Assembly (NCBI GenBank): GCA_045631305.1
Contig: JAZQUM010000042.1
Location: 1 to 31,110, forward strand
DNA: 31,110 nt
DNA from: JAZQUM01 sp045631305
GTDB taxonomy: Bacteria > Bacillota > Clostridia > Oscillospirales > Oscillospiraceae
Direction: 5' to 3'
The number at the start of each line of letters is the position of its first letter. The stretch's first letter is position 1. Under the pieces are notes generated by a model. That model ran no database searches and had not been told where the DNA came from. It worked only from the letters and a program-made list of their open reading frames with translations. Below, one piece after another: positions 16,255 to 23,536 of this stretch. A program made the position numbers and the translations under genes.

Positions 16255-16620
16255 ATGGGTGAAAATAAGGCTTATCTGATCCGTGCGGAAGAAAACGGCA
16301 GCGTAAATATTTCTGAAGATGTTGTGGCAGCTATTGCTATCGGTGCTGTGAAGGATGTGGAAGGTGTCAGTGGTATGGCATCTAACCTGGGCGCTAACGT
16401 AACGGAACTTGTGGGCAAGAAGAACGTGATCAAGGGCGTGAAGCTGGACATGAACGCCGAACACATTGTGGTGGACGTTTTCATCATTGTGCGTTATGGC
16501 TTTGAGATCATGGATGTTGCTGAAAAAGCTCAGCTTGCCGTTAAGAATTCTCTGGAAGCGCTGACCGGTATTGAAGTGGATGGTGTCAACGTTCACGTTA
16601 GCGGCATCAGCTTTGAATAA
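16255..16620 (+). CDS. Asp23/Gls24 family envelope stress protein (YqhY-like)
   Basis: A 121-residue Asp23 domain protein: VNISEDVVAAIAIGAVKDVEGVSGM and the C-terminal VNVHVSGISF are the family's conserved ends. In B. subtilis the paralogue YqhY sits in the same place, just before nusB and after the acetyl-CoA carboxylase genes, and is connected to control of fatty acid synthesis; here accB and accC are absent. AAGGAG at 16240-16245 selects the ATG at 16255 over one at 16231. There is no membrane segment, so it is presumably cytosolic or membrane-associated through partners. nusB follows after 30 nt. Confidence 0.9.
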   Translation: MGENKAYLIRAEENGSVNISEDVVAAIAIGAVKDVEGVSGMASNLGANVTELVGKKNVIKGVKLDMNAEHIVVDVFIIVRYGFEIMDVAEKAQLAVKNSLEALTGIEVDGVNVHVSGISFE

Positions 16621-16650
16621 GCGTATACTCTAGAAAAGGACGATTGGGTT

Positions 16651-17100
16651 ATGATTCGTAATGTAGCGCGTGAGATCGCTGTCCATCTCTCTTATGAACT
16701 GAGCTTCAGTGAGCTGGGTGTTAATGAACTGCTGGATCAGCGTTTGAGCGATGAGGGGTTTGCTGCTCTCGCTGAAGAAGATGAAATTTATACTTCCGCT
16801 CCCAACGAAAAGCAGGCTCGCTATATCCGCACGCTTGTCAGCGGTGTGGATGAGCATGCTGCCGAGCTGGATAGCTACATTGAAAAATATGCTGTGGGCT
16901 GGAGTTTCTCCCGTATCTCTCTGGTAGCTTCCGCAATCATGCGTGTTGCCATGTATGAGATTCTTTACATGCCCGATATTCCCAACGGCGTTGCCATCAA
17001 TGAAGCGGTGGAAATCGCCAAGAAATACGAAACGGAGGAAACCGTGAAGTTTATCAACGGTATTCTCGGTAAGTTCGTGCGCAGCGAAGCTGCAGAATAA
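16651..17100 (+). CDS. nusB: Transcription antitermination factor NusB
   Basis: A 149-residue all-helical protein which, with NusE (S10), binds boxA RNA and supports antitermination in rRNA transcription. The C-terminal half is diagnostic: SRISLVASAIMRVAMYEILYMPDIPNGVAINEAVEIAKKYETEETVKFINGILGKF (about residues 90-145), with the NusB residues NExVxxxKxY and FxNGxLxxx. The N-terminal half is less conserved (MIRNVAREIAVHLSYEL), as in clostridial NusB. AAAGGA precedes the ATG at a 10-nt spacing. It sits in the usual neighbourhood of xseA, xseB and ispA; folD, often between nusB and xseA, is missing. Confidence 0.92.
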   Translation: MIRNVAREIAVHLSYELSFSELGVNELLDQRLSDEGFAALAEEDEIYTSAPNEKQARYIRTLVSGVDEHAAELDSYIEKYAVGWSFSRISLVASAIMRVAMYEILYMPDIPNGVAINEAVEIAKKYETEETVKFINGILGKFVRSEAAE

Positions 17101-17107
17101 CCGATAC

Positions 17108-17151
17108 AGGCAGAGCGATGGCAGGTCATGCCCCGTGTCGCTCTGCCTTTT
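17108..17151 (+). terminator. Hairpin between nusB and xseA, possible weak terminator
   Basis: An 11-bp perfect stem (17108-17118 with 17138-17148) closes a 19-nt loop and is followed by only TTT plus C. The tail is short, so it may attenuate or stabilise the message and not stop transcription fully. Confidence 0.5.
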
Positions 17152-17173
17152 CGCATGAAAAAGCAGGTGTTGT

Positions 17174-18379
17174 ATGGAAGAGAGAACCGTTTTTGAGGTT
17201 TCTCAGGTAAACCTTCTGATCAAGGACCTTTTAGAAGGGATCCCAGATCTCAATCATATTTATATTCGCGGTGAGATTTCCAACTATAAGGTGTATCCTT
17301 CAGGGCATCACTATTTCACATTGAAAGACGCGGAAGGCGCCCTTCGTGCCGTGATGTTCAAGGGCGCGGCTATGAAGCTGCGTTTCCGGCCTGAAAACGG
17401 TATGAAGGTTATTGCTCACGGCCGCATTTCTGTTTTTCCCCGTGACGGAGCTTATCAGCTTTACTGCACGGAGATGACGCCTGACGGTGTAGGCGACCTT
17501 TACGTTGCGTTTGAGCAGCTCAAGGCAAAGCTTCATGCAGAAGGTCTTTTTGATCCTATGCATAAAAAACCGCTGCCCGCGTATCCTCAGCGTATTGCTA
17601 TCATCACATCTTCCGCAGGTGCGGCTGTACACGATATGATCCGCATTTTGAAGCGGCGTTATCCCATTGCCAAAGTGCTGCTGCTCCCTGTGCGGGTACA
17701 GGGTGTAGAAGCGCCTCCTGAGATTGTGGGTGCTATTCGCTATGCCAACCGCCACCGTTTGGCGGACGTGATCATCACGGGCCGTGGCGGCGGCTCTATT
17801 GAGGACCTTTGGGCCTTTAACGATGAGCGGGTGGCCCGCGCGATTTATGACTCTGAGATCCCTGTGATCTCTGCGGTGGGCCATGAGCCTGATGTGACCA
17901 TTTCCGACTTTGTGGCAGATGCCAGAGCTTCCACACCTTCCAACGCGGCGGAGATCGCCGTGCCCGATATGGCAGAGCTGAAAAAGAGCATTGCCGCGGC
18001 GAAGGAACGGATGCTGCGGGCAGAGGAGCGAAAGATCGCAAAACTTTCCGATTCTGTCGCAGCGCTTTCCCAGAAGCGGGTGCTGCGTGAGCCTATGGCA
18101 TTTATCCAGGACAAGCGTGTTCTTTTGGATTATACACAAAACAGACTCTCGTCTTCTGCAGATAAGATTTTAAGTCTCAACCGTGAAAAATTCGGCAGAC
18201 TTGCTGCATCCCTGGATGCCCTGAGCCCGCTGAAGGTGTTGGGCCGCGGATATGCGGTGGCACGGAAGGAAAACGGAGAGATCCTGAAAGCTGCTGCAGA
18301 TGTTTCTCCCGGCGAAGGCGTGGAGATTACCCTGGGCGCAGGGGAGATCTGCTGCAGAGTGGAAGAAGTTCGGGAATAA
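17174..18379 (+). CDS. xseA: Exodeoxyribonuclease VII large subunit
   Basis: The catalytic subunit of ExoVII, which degrades single-stranded DNA from both ends. The 401-residue protein has an N-terminal OB fold (about residues 5-100, with YIRGEISNYKVYPSGHHYFTLKD). The catalytic core carries ITSSAGAAVHDM (about 150), GRGGGSIEDLWAFNDE (about 203-218) and SAVGHEPDVTISDFVADARASTPS (about 233-256). A coiled-coil region and the C-terminal LSPLKVLGRGYAV motif follow. Its length is near the family norm. xseB follows after 13 nt, as expected for partner subunits. Confidence 0.96.
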   Translation: MEERTVFEVSQVNLLIKDLLEGIPDLNHIYIRGEISNYKVYPSGHHYFTLKDAEGALRAVMFKGAAMKLRFRPENGMKVIAHGRISVFPRDGAYQLYCTEMTPDGVGDLYVAFEQLKAKLHAEGLFDPMHKKPLPAYPQRIAIITSSAGAAVHDMIRILKRRYPIAKVLLLPVRVQGVEAPPEIVGAIRYANRHRLADVIITGRGGGSIEDLWAFNDERVARAIYDSEIPVISAVGHEPDVTISDFVADARASTPSNAAEIAVPDMAELKKSIAAAKERMLRAEERKIAKLSDSVAALSQKRVLREPMAFIQDKRVLLDYTQNRLSSSADKILSLNREKFGRLAASLDALSPLKVLGRGYAVARKENGEILKAAADVSPGEGVEITLGAGEICCRVEEVRE

Positions 18380-18392
18380 AGAGGAGAAAAAC

Positions 18393-18620
18393 ATGGAAAA
18401 TATGACATTTGAACAGAAGATCGGTCGTCTGGAAGAGATCGTTGCCCTTTTGGAAAAGGGTGATGCCCAGCTTGCCGATAGTCTTCAGCTTTTTGAAGAA
18501 GGCACCAAGTTGGCAGGTGACTGCGCAAAGCTTTTGGACGATGCAGAACAGAAAGTGGTGAAGCTTTCTAAGGGTGCTGACGGTGCGCCTGTGGAAAGTC
18601 CCTTTGCAGTTGAGGAATGA
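18393..18620 (+). CDS. xseB: Exodeoxyribonuclease VII small subunit
   Basis: The 75-residue helical subunit that coats the XseA coiled coil. MTFEQKIGRLEEIVALLEKGDAQLADSLQLFEEG is the typical XseB pattern (FExxLxxLExIVxxLExGxxxLxxSLxxxxxG). The ATG at 18393 follows GAGGAGAAA at 18381-18389; upstream in-frame ATGs would lie inside xseA. Its TGA stop is within the ATG-AGC-ATG start region of ispA, so the two are coupled. Confidence 0.94.
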   Translation: MENMTFEQKIGRLEEIVALLEKGDAQLADSLQLFEEGTKLAGDCAKLLDDAEQKVVKLSKGADGAPVESPFAVEE

Positions 18621-18622
18621 GC

Positions 18623-19501
18623 ATGGATAAGAAAGCATTTGATGCGCGTTATGCGCTTTATCACGCTGCTATTGAAGAATATCTGGATGGCCTTTTCACA
18701 GCGGATGTGGCTTATAAAACTTTGTTTGAGTCCATGCGCTACAGTGTTTTAGCCGGCGGCAAGCGGATCCGTCCCGTGCTGACCTTGGAATGGGCTCGCA
18801 TCTGTGGTATGGATTGGAAGAAGGCGCTGCCTTTTGGCTGCGCGCTGGAACTGATCCACAACTATTCTCTGATCCATGATGACCTTCCCTGCATGGATAA
18901 CGACGATTTTCGCCGCGGTAAGCCCACCAACCATAAAGTTTACGGAGAAACTATGGCAACTTTAGCAGGGGATGCGCTGCAGCCTGCAGCATTTAGTCTT
19001 ATTGCCAATGCCGAAGATCTTTCTCCCGTGGCCCGTGTGGACGGTGTGAAGATCCTTTCCCATGCCTGCGGTGAAAACGGCATGGTGGCAGGCCAGGTGC
19101 TGGATCTGGACGGCAGCGCCAAAGACCTTGAAAGTGTGCGGCTTCTCCATAGCCTGAAGACCGGCGCTATGATCATGGGCGCGGCGGAACTGGGCTGCGC
19201 TGCAGCGGAAGGAAGCGCAGAAATGCGCGCCTCTGCCAAGGAATACGCTGCGCAGATCGGCCTTGCATTCCAGATTCGCGATGATATGCTGGATGTTATC
19301 GGGGATGCGGAAGTATTCGGCAAACCCATTGGTTCCGATAAGGAAGAGGGGAAGACCACTTTTGTGGATCTCCTGGGTCTTGAAGGTTGCCGCAAGGCTG
19401 TGGAAGAATGCACGGAAAAGGCTTGTGAAGCGCTGAAAAATGTGCCTGAAAATGAATTTCTTGTGATGCTGGCCCAGCAGTTGGCAGGAAGAAATTATTA
19501 A
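18623..19501 (+). CDS. ispA: Polyprenyl (farnesyl/geranylgeranyl) diphosphate synthase
   Basis: Condenses isopentenyl diphosphate with allylic diphosphates to give short-chain prenyl diphosphates for undecaprenol and quinones. The 292-residue protein has both aspartate-rich metal motifs: DDLPCMDNDD (about residues 86-95, the longer bacterial first motif) and the second in FQIRDDMLD (about 216-224). GGKRIRPVL and GKTTFVDLLG are also conserved. The ATG at 18623 is favoured by TGAGGA at 18611-18616; an ATG at 18617 overlapping the xseB stop is also possible and would add MS. It ends the nusB-xseAB-ispA unit, followed at once by a strong terminator, so the OLE region and dxs are a separate unit. 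Confidence 0.94.
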   Translation: MDKKAFDARYALYHAAIEEYLDGLFTADVAYKTLFESMRYSVLAGGKRIRPVLTLEWARICGMDWKKALPFGCALELIHNYSLIHDDLPCMDNDDFRRGKPTNHKVYGETMATLAGDALQPAAFSLIANAEDLSPVARVDGVKILSHACGENGMVAGQVLDLDGSAKDLESVRLLHSLKTGAMIMGAAELGCAAAEGSAEMRASAKEYAAQIGLAFQIRDDMLDVIGDAEVFGKPIGSDKEEGKTTFVDLLGLEGCRKAVEECTEKACEALKNVPENEFLVMLAQQLAGRNY

Positions 19502-19506
19502 AAATT

Positions 19507-19549
19507 AAAAGAAAAAGGCGATGGTCAACACCATCGCCTTTTTCTTTTT
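19507..19549 (+). terminator. Strong intrinsic terminator after ispA
   Basis: A 19-bp perfect inverted repeat (19507-19525 with 19530-19548) closes a CAAC loop. The GC core GGCGATGGT is flanked by A-rich and T-rich arms. It separates ispA from the OLE promoter. Confidence 0.93.
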
Positions 19550-19595
19550 AGAGGAACTAAGCCGGAAGAAATCATAAATCACTATGCATATTATC

Positions 19596-19624
19596 TTGTA
19601 TATTCATGAAAATAGGTGTATACT
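19596..19624 (+). promoter_or_regulatory. Promoter of the OLE RNA-oapA-dxs unit
   Basis: TTGTAT (19596-19601), 17-nt spacer, TATACT (19619-19624). A start about 7 nt on, at roughly 19631, falls three bases before the 5' strand of the helix that closes the RNA. Confidence 0.75.
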
Positions 19625-19630
19625 AAAAAT

Positions 19631-20275
19631 GCTATCAGCGACGCAGTATCCTAGTCAGAACTGCCGTTCTCGAAGAAGGGCCTAAAAATCCTTTAAAGGG
19701 CACAACTGTGAAACCTTTGGTGCTTGCTTCTTACGCCCAGTTTGGGGTGGGTGCTGGAGGAAGGCGCGATTTTTCGCGCCTGCAGATCCGGGGCGCTTTC
19801 CAATGGCATGGAAAATCCGACCCTGCTTCTGTGGAGACCTGCTATTGTGGGGCAACGTACTCCCTTGTGGTAAGCGATTGCGGCACGAAGCAGATTTGAA
19901 CCTGCAATGCGGTGTGGTTCGGCCTTTGCGCTGTAAATGCTGTGTGCAGAGTAGCCTGCCTTGCGTGGGTATGGGGGTTGGAGTCAGCATTGCTTTCCGG
20001 CCGAAAGTGGTGAGTACTGTTCCTCGAAACCATATCTGCAAAAGAGGATAAGGAACGGAAAGTCTGTGGTGGAAAACGCCTAGGCTGTCTTTTTTAAGGG
20101 CAGAAGATGGATTACAGTGCGGACTAAGTGGCAGTCGGGTATCGCAGCAGGCGACGCTGCGGCACGGTATTTAAAGGGGAACCGCCTGATCGGCAACGAG
20201 AGGTATGCCGCGGGGAAATCCAACCCGTACCTAAGCCGTAAGATTTACGTTTTCTGTTGTCGCTGATCAGCAACT
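19631..20275 (+). ncRNA. ole: OLE RNA (ornate, large, extremophilic), about 640 nt
   Basis: There is no coding frame of substance between ispA and the next gene for about 700 nt on either strand, while stems are frequent. A 10-bp helix (19634-19643 with 20258-20267, last pair G-U) closes the whole segment. Local hairpins include 19657-19661/19666-19670, an 8-bp stem at 19762-19769/19774-19781, 20143-20148/20156-20161, and a bulged stem 20201-20214/20224-20232. The size, about 610-640 nt, and the position match OLE RNA: downstream of ispA, directly upstream of a four-helix membrane protein gene and of dxs. From published work, OLE forms a membrane ribonucleoprotein with OapA, OapB and OapC, and in Bacillus halodurans affects cold, alcohol and magnesium tolerance. 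The assignment rests on context and structure; I could not align it to the consensus. RNase P RNA and tmRNA were considered and rejected. Confidence 0.82.
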
Positions 20276-20300
20276 TTTTCAATTTCCGGAGGATGCATCC

Positions 20301-20870
20301 TTGGATAAAGATAAAAAGAAAAATAAGAAAGAAAAAAGTGGAAAATACAGTTGGGCTATTCGTATCTTTTTTATTTCCATTGTGATCTCTGCCGTTCTCA
20401 GCCTCACTTCCGATGCTGTGCTGGATAAGGCAGGATACCTTCTTTCTTTCCTGATTTTGTTTGTTTTCATTTTCCTCGGTATTGTTTTCGATATCGTGGG
20501 TGTGGCGGTGACTTCTGCCGATCCTAAACCCTTCCATTCCATGGCAGCTCACAAAGAAGCCGGTGCCCGTGAGTCGCTGCGGCTTTTGAAAAGCGCCGAT
20601 CATGTCAGCAGCTTCTGTAATGACGTGGTGGGCGACATCTGTGGCATTGTCAGTGGTACTACGGGTGCTGTCATTGTGGCACGGCTGCAGGATGGTCTTG
20701 GCGGCGTGGATGTGATGCTGGCCGTTCTTGTAACGGCGCTGGTTTCGGGGCTTACCATCGGCGGCAAAGCTGTGGGTAAGAATATCGCCATCAACAGCAG
20801 TACAAAGGTTGTGTTTGCGGTGGGGAAAGTGCTGCACTTTTTCCATTGCGTTTCTGATAAGAGGAAATAA
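20301..20870 (+). CDS. oapA: OLE RNA-associated membrane protein OapA
   Basis: A 189-residue protein with a lysine-rich N-terminus (MDKDKKKNKKEKSGK) suited to RNA contact. It has four predicted membrane helices, at about residues 18-37, 45-70, 108-128 and 136-156. Between helices 2 and 3 lies SADPKPFHSMAAHKEAGARE, then SLRLLKSADHVSSFC. This resembles the DUF21 (CNNM/CorC-like magnesium transport) region, with its pattern of a small-residue helix, G-x-x-x-A and L-L. OapA is reported to bind OLE RNA at the membrane. The start is TTG at 20301, placed 7 nt after GGAGGA at 20288-20293; the ATG at 20293 is out of frame. dxs begins 2 nt after its stop. A rare start codon may keep protein levels low relative to the RNA. 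Confidence 0.85.
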   Translation: MDKDKKKNKKEKSGKYSWAIRIFFISIVISAVLSLTSDAVLDKAGYLLSFLILFVFIFLGIVFDIVGVAVTSADPKPFHSMAAHKEAGARESLRLLKSADHVSSFCNDVVGDICGIVSGTTGAVIVARLQDGLGGVDVMLAVLVTALVSGLTIGGKAVGKNIAINSSTKVVFAVGKVLHFFHCVSDKRK

Positions 20871-20872
20871 CT

Positions 20873-22723
20873 GTGATTCTGGAAAAACTTACTTCTCCGG
20901 CTGAACTGAAAAATATGAATATGGTTGAACTTCAGCAGCTCTGCGATGAAGTGCGCTCTTTTCTTGTGGAGGAAGTTTCCAAAACAGGTGGGCATCTTGC
21001 TTCCAGCCTGGGCGCTGTGGAACTGACTGTGGCGATCCACTGCGTATTTGACACTGCAAAGGATCGCCTTGTTTTTGACGTAGGGCACCAGTGCTATCCG
21101 CATAAGGTCCTTACGGGGCGTCGGGACCAGTTTTCTACACTGCGGCAGTTTAACGGCCTTTCCGGTTTTCCCAAACCGTATGAAAGTGAGCATGATGCTT
21201 TTGTGGCAGGACATGCTTCCAACTCTGTTTCCGTGGCGCTGGGCATGGCGCGCGCCCGCTCGCTGCAGAATGAAAATTACCACGTGCTGGCCATGATCGG
21301 TGATGGTGCTATGACCGGCGGCCTTGCATACGAAGGACTCAACGATGCAGGTGCAGCAGGGGAGCCTATGATTGTGATCCTCAACGATAACGGTATGAGC
21401 ATCAATCCCAATGTAGGTGCACTTCACGGTCACCTTGCGGCGCTGCGTTCCCGTCCCGGTTACCATCGGATGAAAGAGCAGTACAGAAAGCTTTTGGGTA
21501 AGGGAAAAGCCGGTGTTGGCCTTTATCGCTTTGGTCACAAGGTAAAAATGGCGTTGAAAAAGACGCTTTTCCCCGGCAGTACCCTTTTTGAAGATATGGG
21601 CTTTACCTATATGGGGCCTGTGGATGGTCACGACCTGGAGACTTTGATCCATATGCTGACCTGGGCCAAGGAAGAGCGTTGCCCAGTATTGCTGCATGTG
21701 CACACTGTAAAAGGCAAAGGATACTCTTACGCGGAAGAAAATCCGGGTAAATTCCATGGTATTGGGCCTTTTTCTGTAGAAACAGGCGAGACGCTGAAAG
21801 GTGAGAGCGCCTCTTTCAGCAGCGAATTTGGCCGTGCCCTTTGCGATTTTGCCAAGGACGACGAAAAGCTCTGCGGCATCACCGCTGCTATGACCAGCGG
21901 TACTGGGATGGATGAATTTGCCCGCCGCTATCCCCAACGCTTTTTCGATGTTGGCATTGCGGAAGGTCACGCGGTTTCCATGGCAGGCGGCCTTGCAAAA
22001 CAGGGAATGCTGCCGGTATTTGCCGTGTATTCAAGCTTTTTGCAGCGCGGGTTTGACCAACTGATCCACGATGTGGCGCTGAGTGACTTGCATGTGGTTC
22101 TGGGTGTGGATCGCGCTGGCCTTGTGGGGGCTGACGGTGAGACCCACCACGGCACTTTTGACGCTCTGTATTTAAGCGAAATTCCCGGCATGCGTGTCTT
22201 TTGCCCAGCAAATTACGCTGAGCTTCGCAGCATGCTGCACACTGCGATTTACGATGTGAAAGGCCCTGTGGCCGTTCGCTATCCCAGAGGCAGTGAGGGA
22301 GACTTCCGTGAAGATACCACTGGCAGCGAAATTGTTCGCCTGCGGGAAGGCACGGATATTACCCTGATGGGTTACGGTGTGATGATCAATCACCTTCTTG
22401 CCGCTGCTGAGAAGCTTGCTCAAAAGGGTATCTCGGCAGAGGTTTTGAAGATCAACGTGATCTCTCCTTTGGAAGATGAACCCATTGTGGAATCTGTTCG
22501 TAAGACGAAGCATCTCTTGGTGGAAGAAGACTCCTGCGGCGCAGGCTGCGTGGGCCAGAGAGTGGCTGCCATCCTTGCTGAAAATGGGATTGCCCCGGAT
22601 CAGCTGATTTTGAAAAATCTTGGAAAAACCTTCGTTCCTCAGGGAACGGTGAAAGAATTGGAACACTGCTGCGGCCTTGACAGTGATGGCATTGTGGAAG
22701 CGGTATTGGAGAAGTGCAGATGA
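20873..22723 (+). CDS. dxs: 1-deoxy-D-xylulose-5-phosphate synthase
   Basis: The first and often rate-limiting enzyme of the MEP pathway: a thiamine diphosphate-dependent condensation of pyruvate and glyceraldehyde 3-phosphate. The 616-residue protein has the transketolase-like layout: GGHLASSLGAVELT (about residues 39-52), FDVGHQCYPHKVLTGR (67-82), the TPP/Mg motif GDGAMTGGLAYEGLNDAG through NDN (about 142-172), GPVDGHD, and the second domain with AEGHAVSMAGGLA. The start is GTG at 20873, 8 nt after GAGG at 20861-20864; no nearby ATG fits. Its stop overlaps the tlyA start, so oapA-dxs-tlyA are probably coupled. Being in the same transcript as OLE RNA is the arrangement reported for OLE loci. 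Confidence 0.96.
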   Translation: MILEKLTSPAELKNMNMVELQQLCDEVRSFLVEEVSKTGGHLASSLGAVELTVAIHCVFDTAKDRLVFDVGHQCYPHKVLTGRRDQFSTLRQFNGLSGFPKPYESEHDAFVAGHASNSVSVALGMARARSLQNENYHVLAMIGDGAMTGGLAYEGLNDAGAAGEPMIVILNDNGMSINPNVGALHGHLAALRSRPGYHRMKEQYRKLLGKGKAGVGLYRFGHKVKMALKKTLFPGSTLFEDMGFTYMGPVDGHDLETLIHMLTWAKEERCPVLLHVHTVKGKGYSYAEENPGKFHGIGPFSVETGETLKGESASFSSEFGRALCDFAKDDEKLCGITAAMTSGTGMDEFARRYPQRFFDVGIAEGHAVSMAGGLAKQGMLPVFAVYSSFLQRGFDQLIHDVALSDLHVVLGVDRAGLVGADGETHHGTFDALYLSEIPGMRVFCPANYAELRSMLHTAIYDVKGPVAVRYPRGSEGDFREDTTGSEIVRLREGTDITLMGYGVMINHLLAAAEKLAQKGISAEVLKINVISPLEDEPIVESVRKTKHLLVEEDSCGAGCVGQRVAAILAENGIAPDQLILKNLGKTFVPQGTVKELEHCCGLDSDGIVEAVLEKCR

Positions 22724-23523
22724 GTAAGAAAACAAGACTTGATGTTTTGCTGGTGGAGCAGGGATACCTGGAAAGCCGCCAGAAAGCCCAGGCCACCATT
22801 ATGAGCGGCCTTGTATTTGTGAATAATCAGCGGGTGGACAAGCCCGGTACTATGATCGCCAATGATGCGGCTATTGAAGTGCGCGGCAATGCCATTCCCT
22901 ATGTGAGTCGCGGTGGTCTGAAGCTGGAAAAGGCTATGAAGACCTACGGTCTTGTGCTGGATGGAAAGATCTGCGCCGATATCGGTGCATCCACCGGCGG
23001 CTTTACCGACTGCATGCTGCAAAACGGCGCGCAGAAGGTTTACGCTGTGGACGTGGGTTACGGTCAGCTGGACTGGAAACTGCGCAGCGATGAGCGCGTG
23101 GTTTGCATGGAGCGCACCAATGCACGCTATCTCACCCATGAGCAGGTGCCTGACGAGTTGGATTTCGCCAGTGTAGACGTATCCTTCATTTCTCTTAAGC
23201 TCATTCTTCCTATGCTGCATACCCTGCTGAAAGAGGATGGCTATGTTGTGTGCCTTGTGAAGCCTCAGTTTGAAGCGGGCAAGGAAAAAGTGGGGAAGAA
23301 GGGGGTTGTCCGCGACCCCGCTGTTCACCTTGAAGTGCTGGAAAACTTCTTTGGTCATGCAAAGGAAAATGGCTTTACAGTTATTGGTATTACTTATTCT
23401 CCTATCAGAGGTCCTGAAGGGAACATTGAATATCTCGGCTATCTGCGCCACGGTCAGCACGAAGAAACGAGTTTTGATCTCAAGGCTTTGGTGGAAGAAT
23501 CTCACGGAACGCTGAAGGAATAA
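22720..23523 (+). CDS. tlyA: TlyA family rRNA 2'-O-methyltransferase (YqxC/hemolysin A-like)
   Basis: A 267-residue fusion of an S4 RNA-binding domain (about residues 5-62; TRLDVLLVEQGYLESRQKAQ) and an FtsJ/RrmJ-type methyltransferase domain. The SAM-binding loop is ADIGASTGGFTDCML (86-100), and the catalytic-side KPQFEAGKE motif with its lysine is present. TlyA proteins methylate ribose in 16S and 23S rRNA in mycobacteria and modulate capreomycin sensitivity; the Firmicutes members are less studied. The ATG at 22720 overlaps the dxs stop (ATGA) and has GGAG at 22708-22711; an in-frame GTG at 22714 is less well placed. Confidence 0.92.
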   Translation: MSKKTRLDVLLVEQGYLESRQKAQATIMSGLVFVNNQRVDKPGTMIANDAAIEVRGNAIPYVSRGGLKLEKAMKTYGLVLDGKICADIGASTGGFTDCMLQNGAQKVYAVDVGYGQLDWKLRSDERVVCMERTNARYLTHEQVPDELDFASVDVSFISLKLILPMLHTLLKEDGYVVCLVKPQFEAGKEKVGKKGVVRDPAVHLEVLENFFGHAKENGFTVIGITYSPIRGPEGNIEYLGYLRHGQHEETSFDLKALVEESHGTLKE

Positions 23524-23536
23524 GGAGAAAGAAACT

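Noticed and set aside
17108..17151. A full stop of transcription between nusB and xseA
   Set aside because: The stem is perfect but the T-run is only three bases and no new promoter is evident before xseA, so read-through is likely; it is listed only as a weak terminator.
19682..20051. Short open frames within the OLE region on both strands
   Set aside because: They are 60-120 codons, overlap each other, lack ribosome binding sites and resemble no protein family; they follow from GC-rich structured RNA.
19631..20275. RNase P RNA or tmRNA as the identity of the non-coding segment
   Set aside because: A GGAACGGAAAGTCTG stretch (about 20052-20066) faintly recalls the RNase P GAGGAAAGTCC box, but the other conserved RNase P elements are absent and the size is too large. 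tmRNA ends (GGGG..., CCA-side helix) and a tag frame are also missing. The neighbours fit OLE far better.
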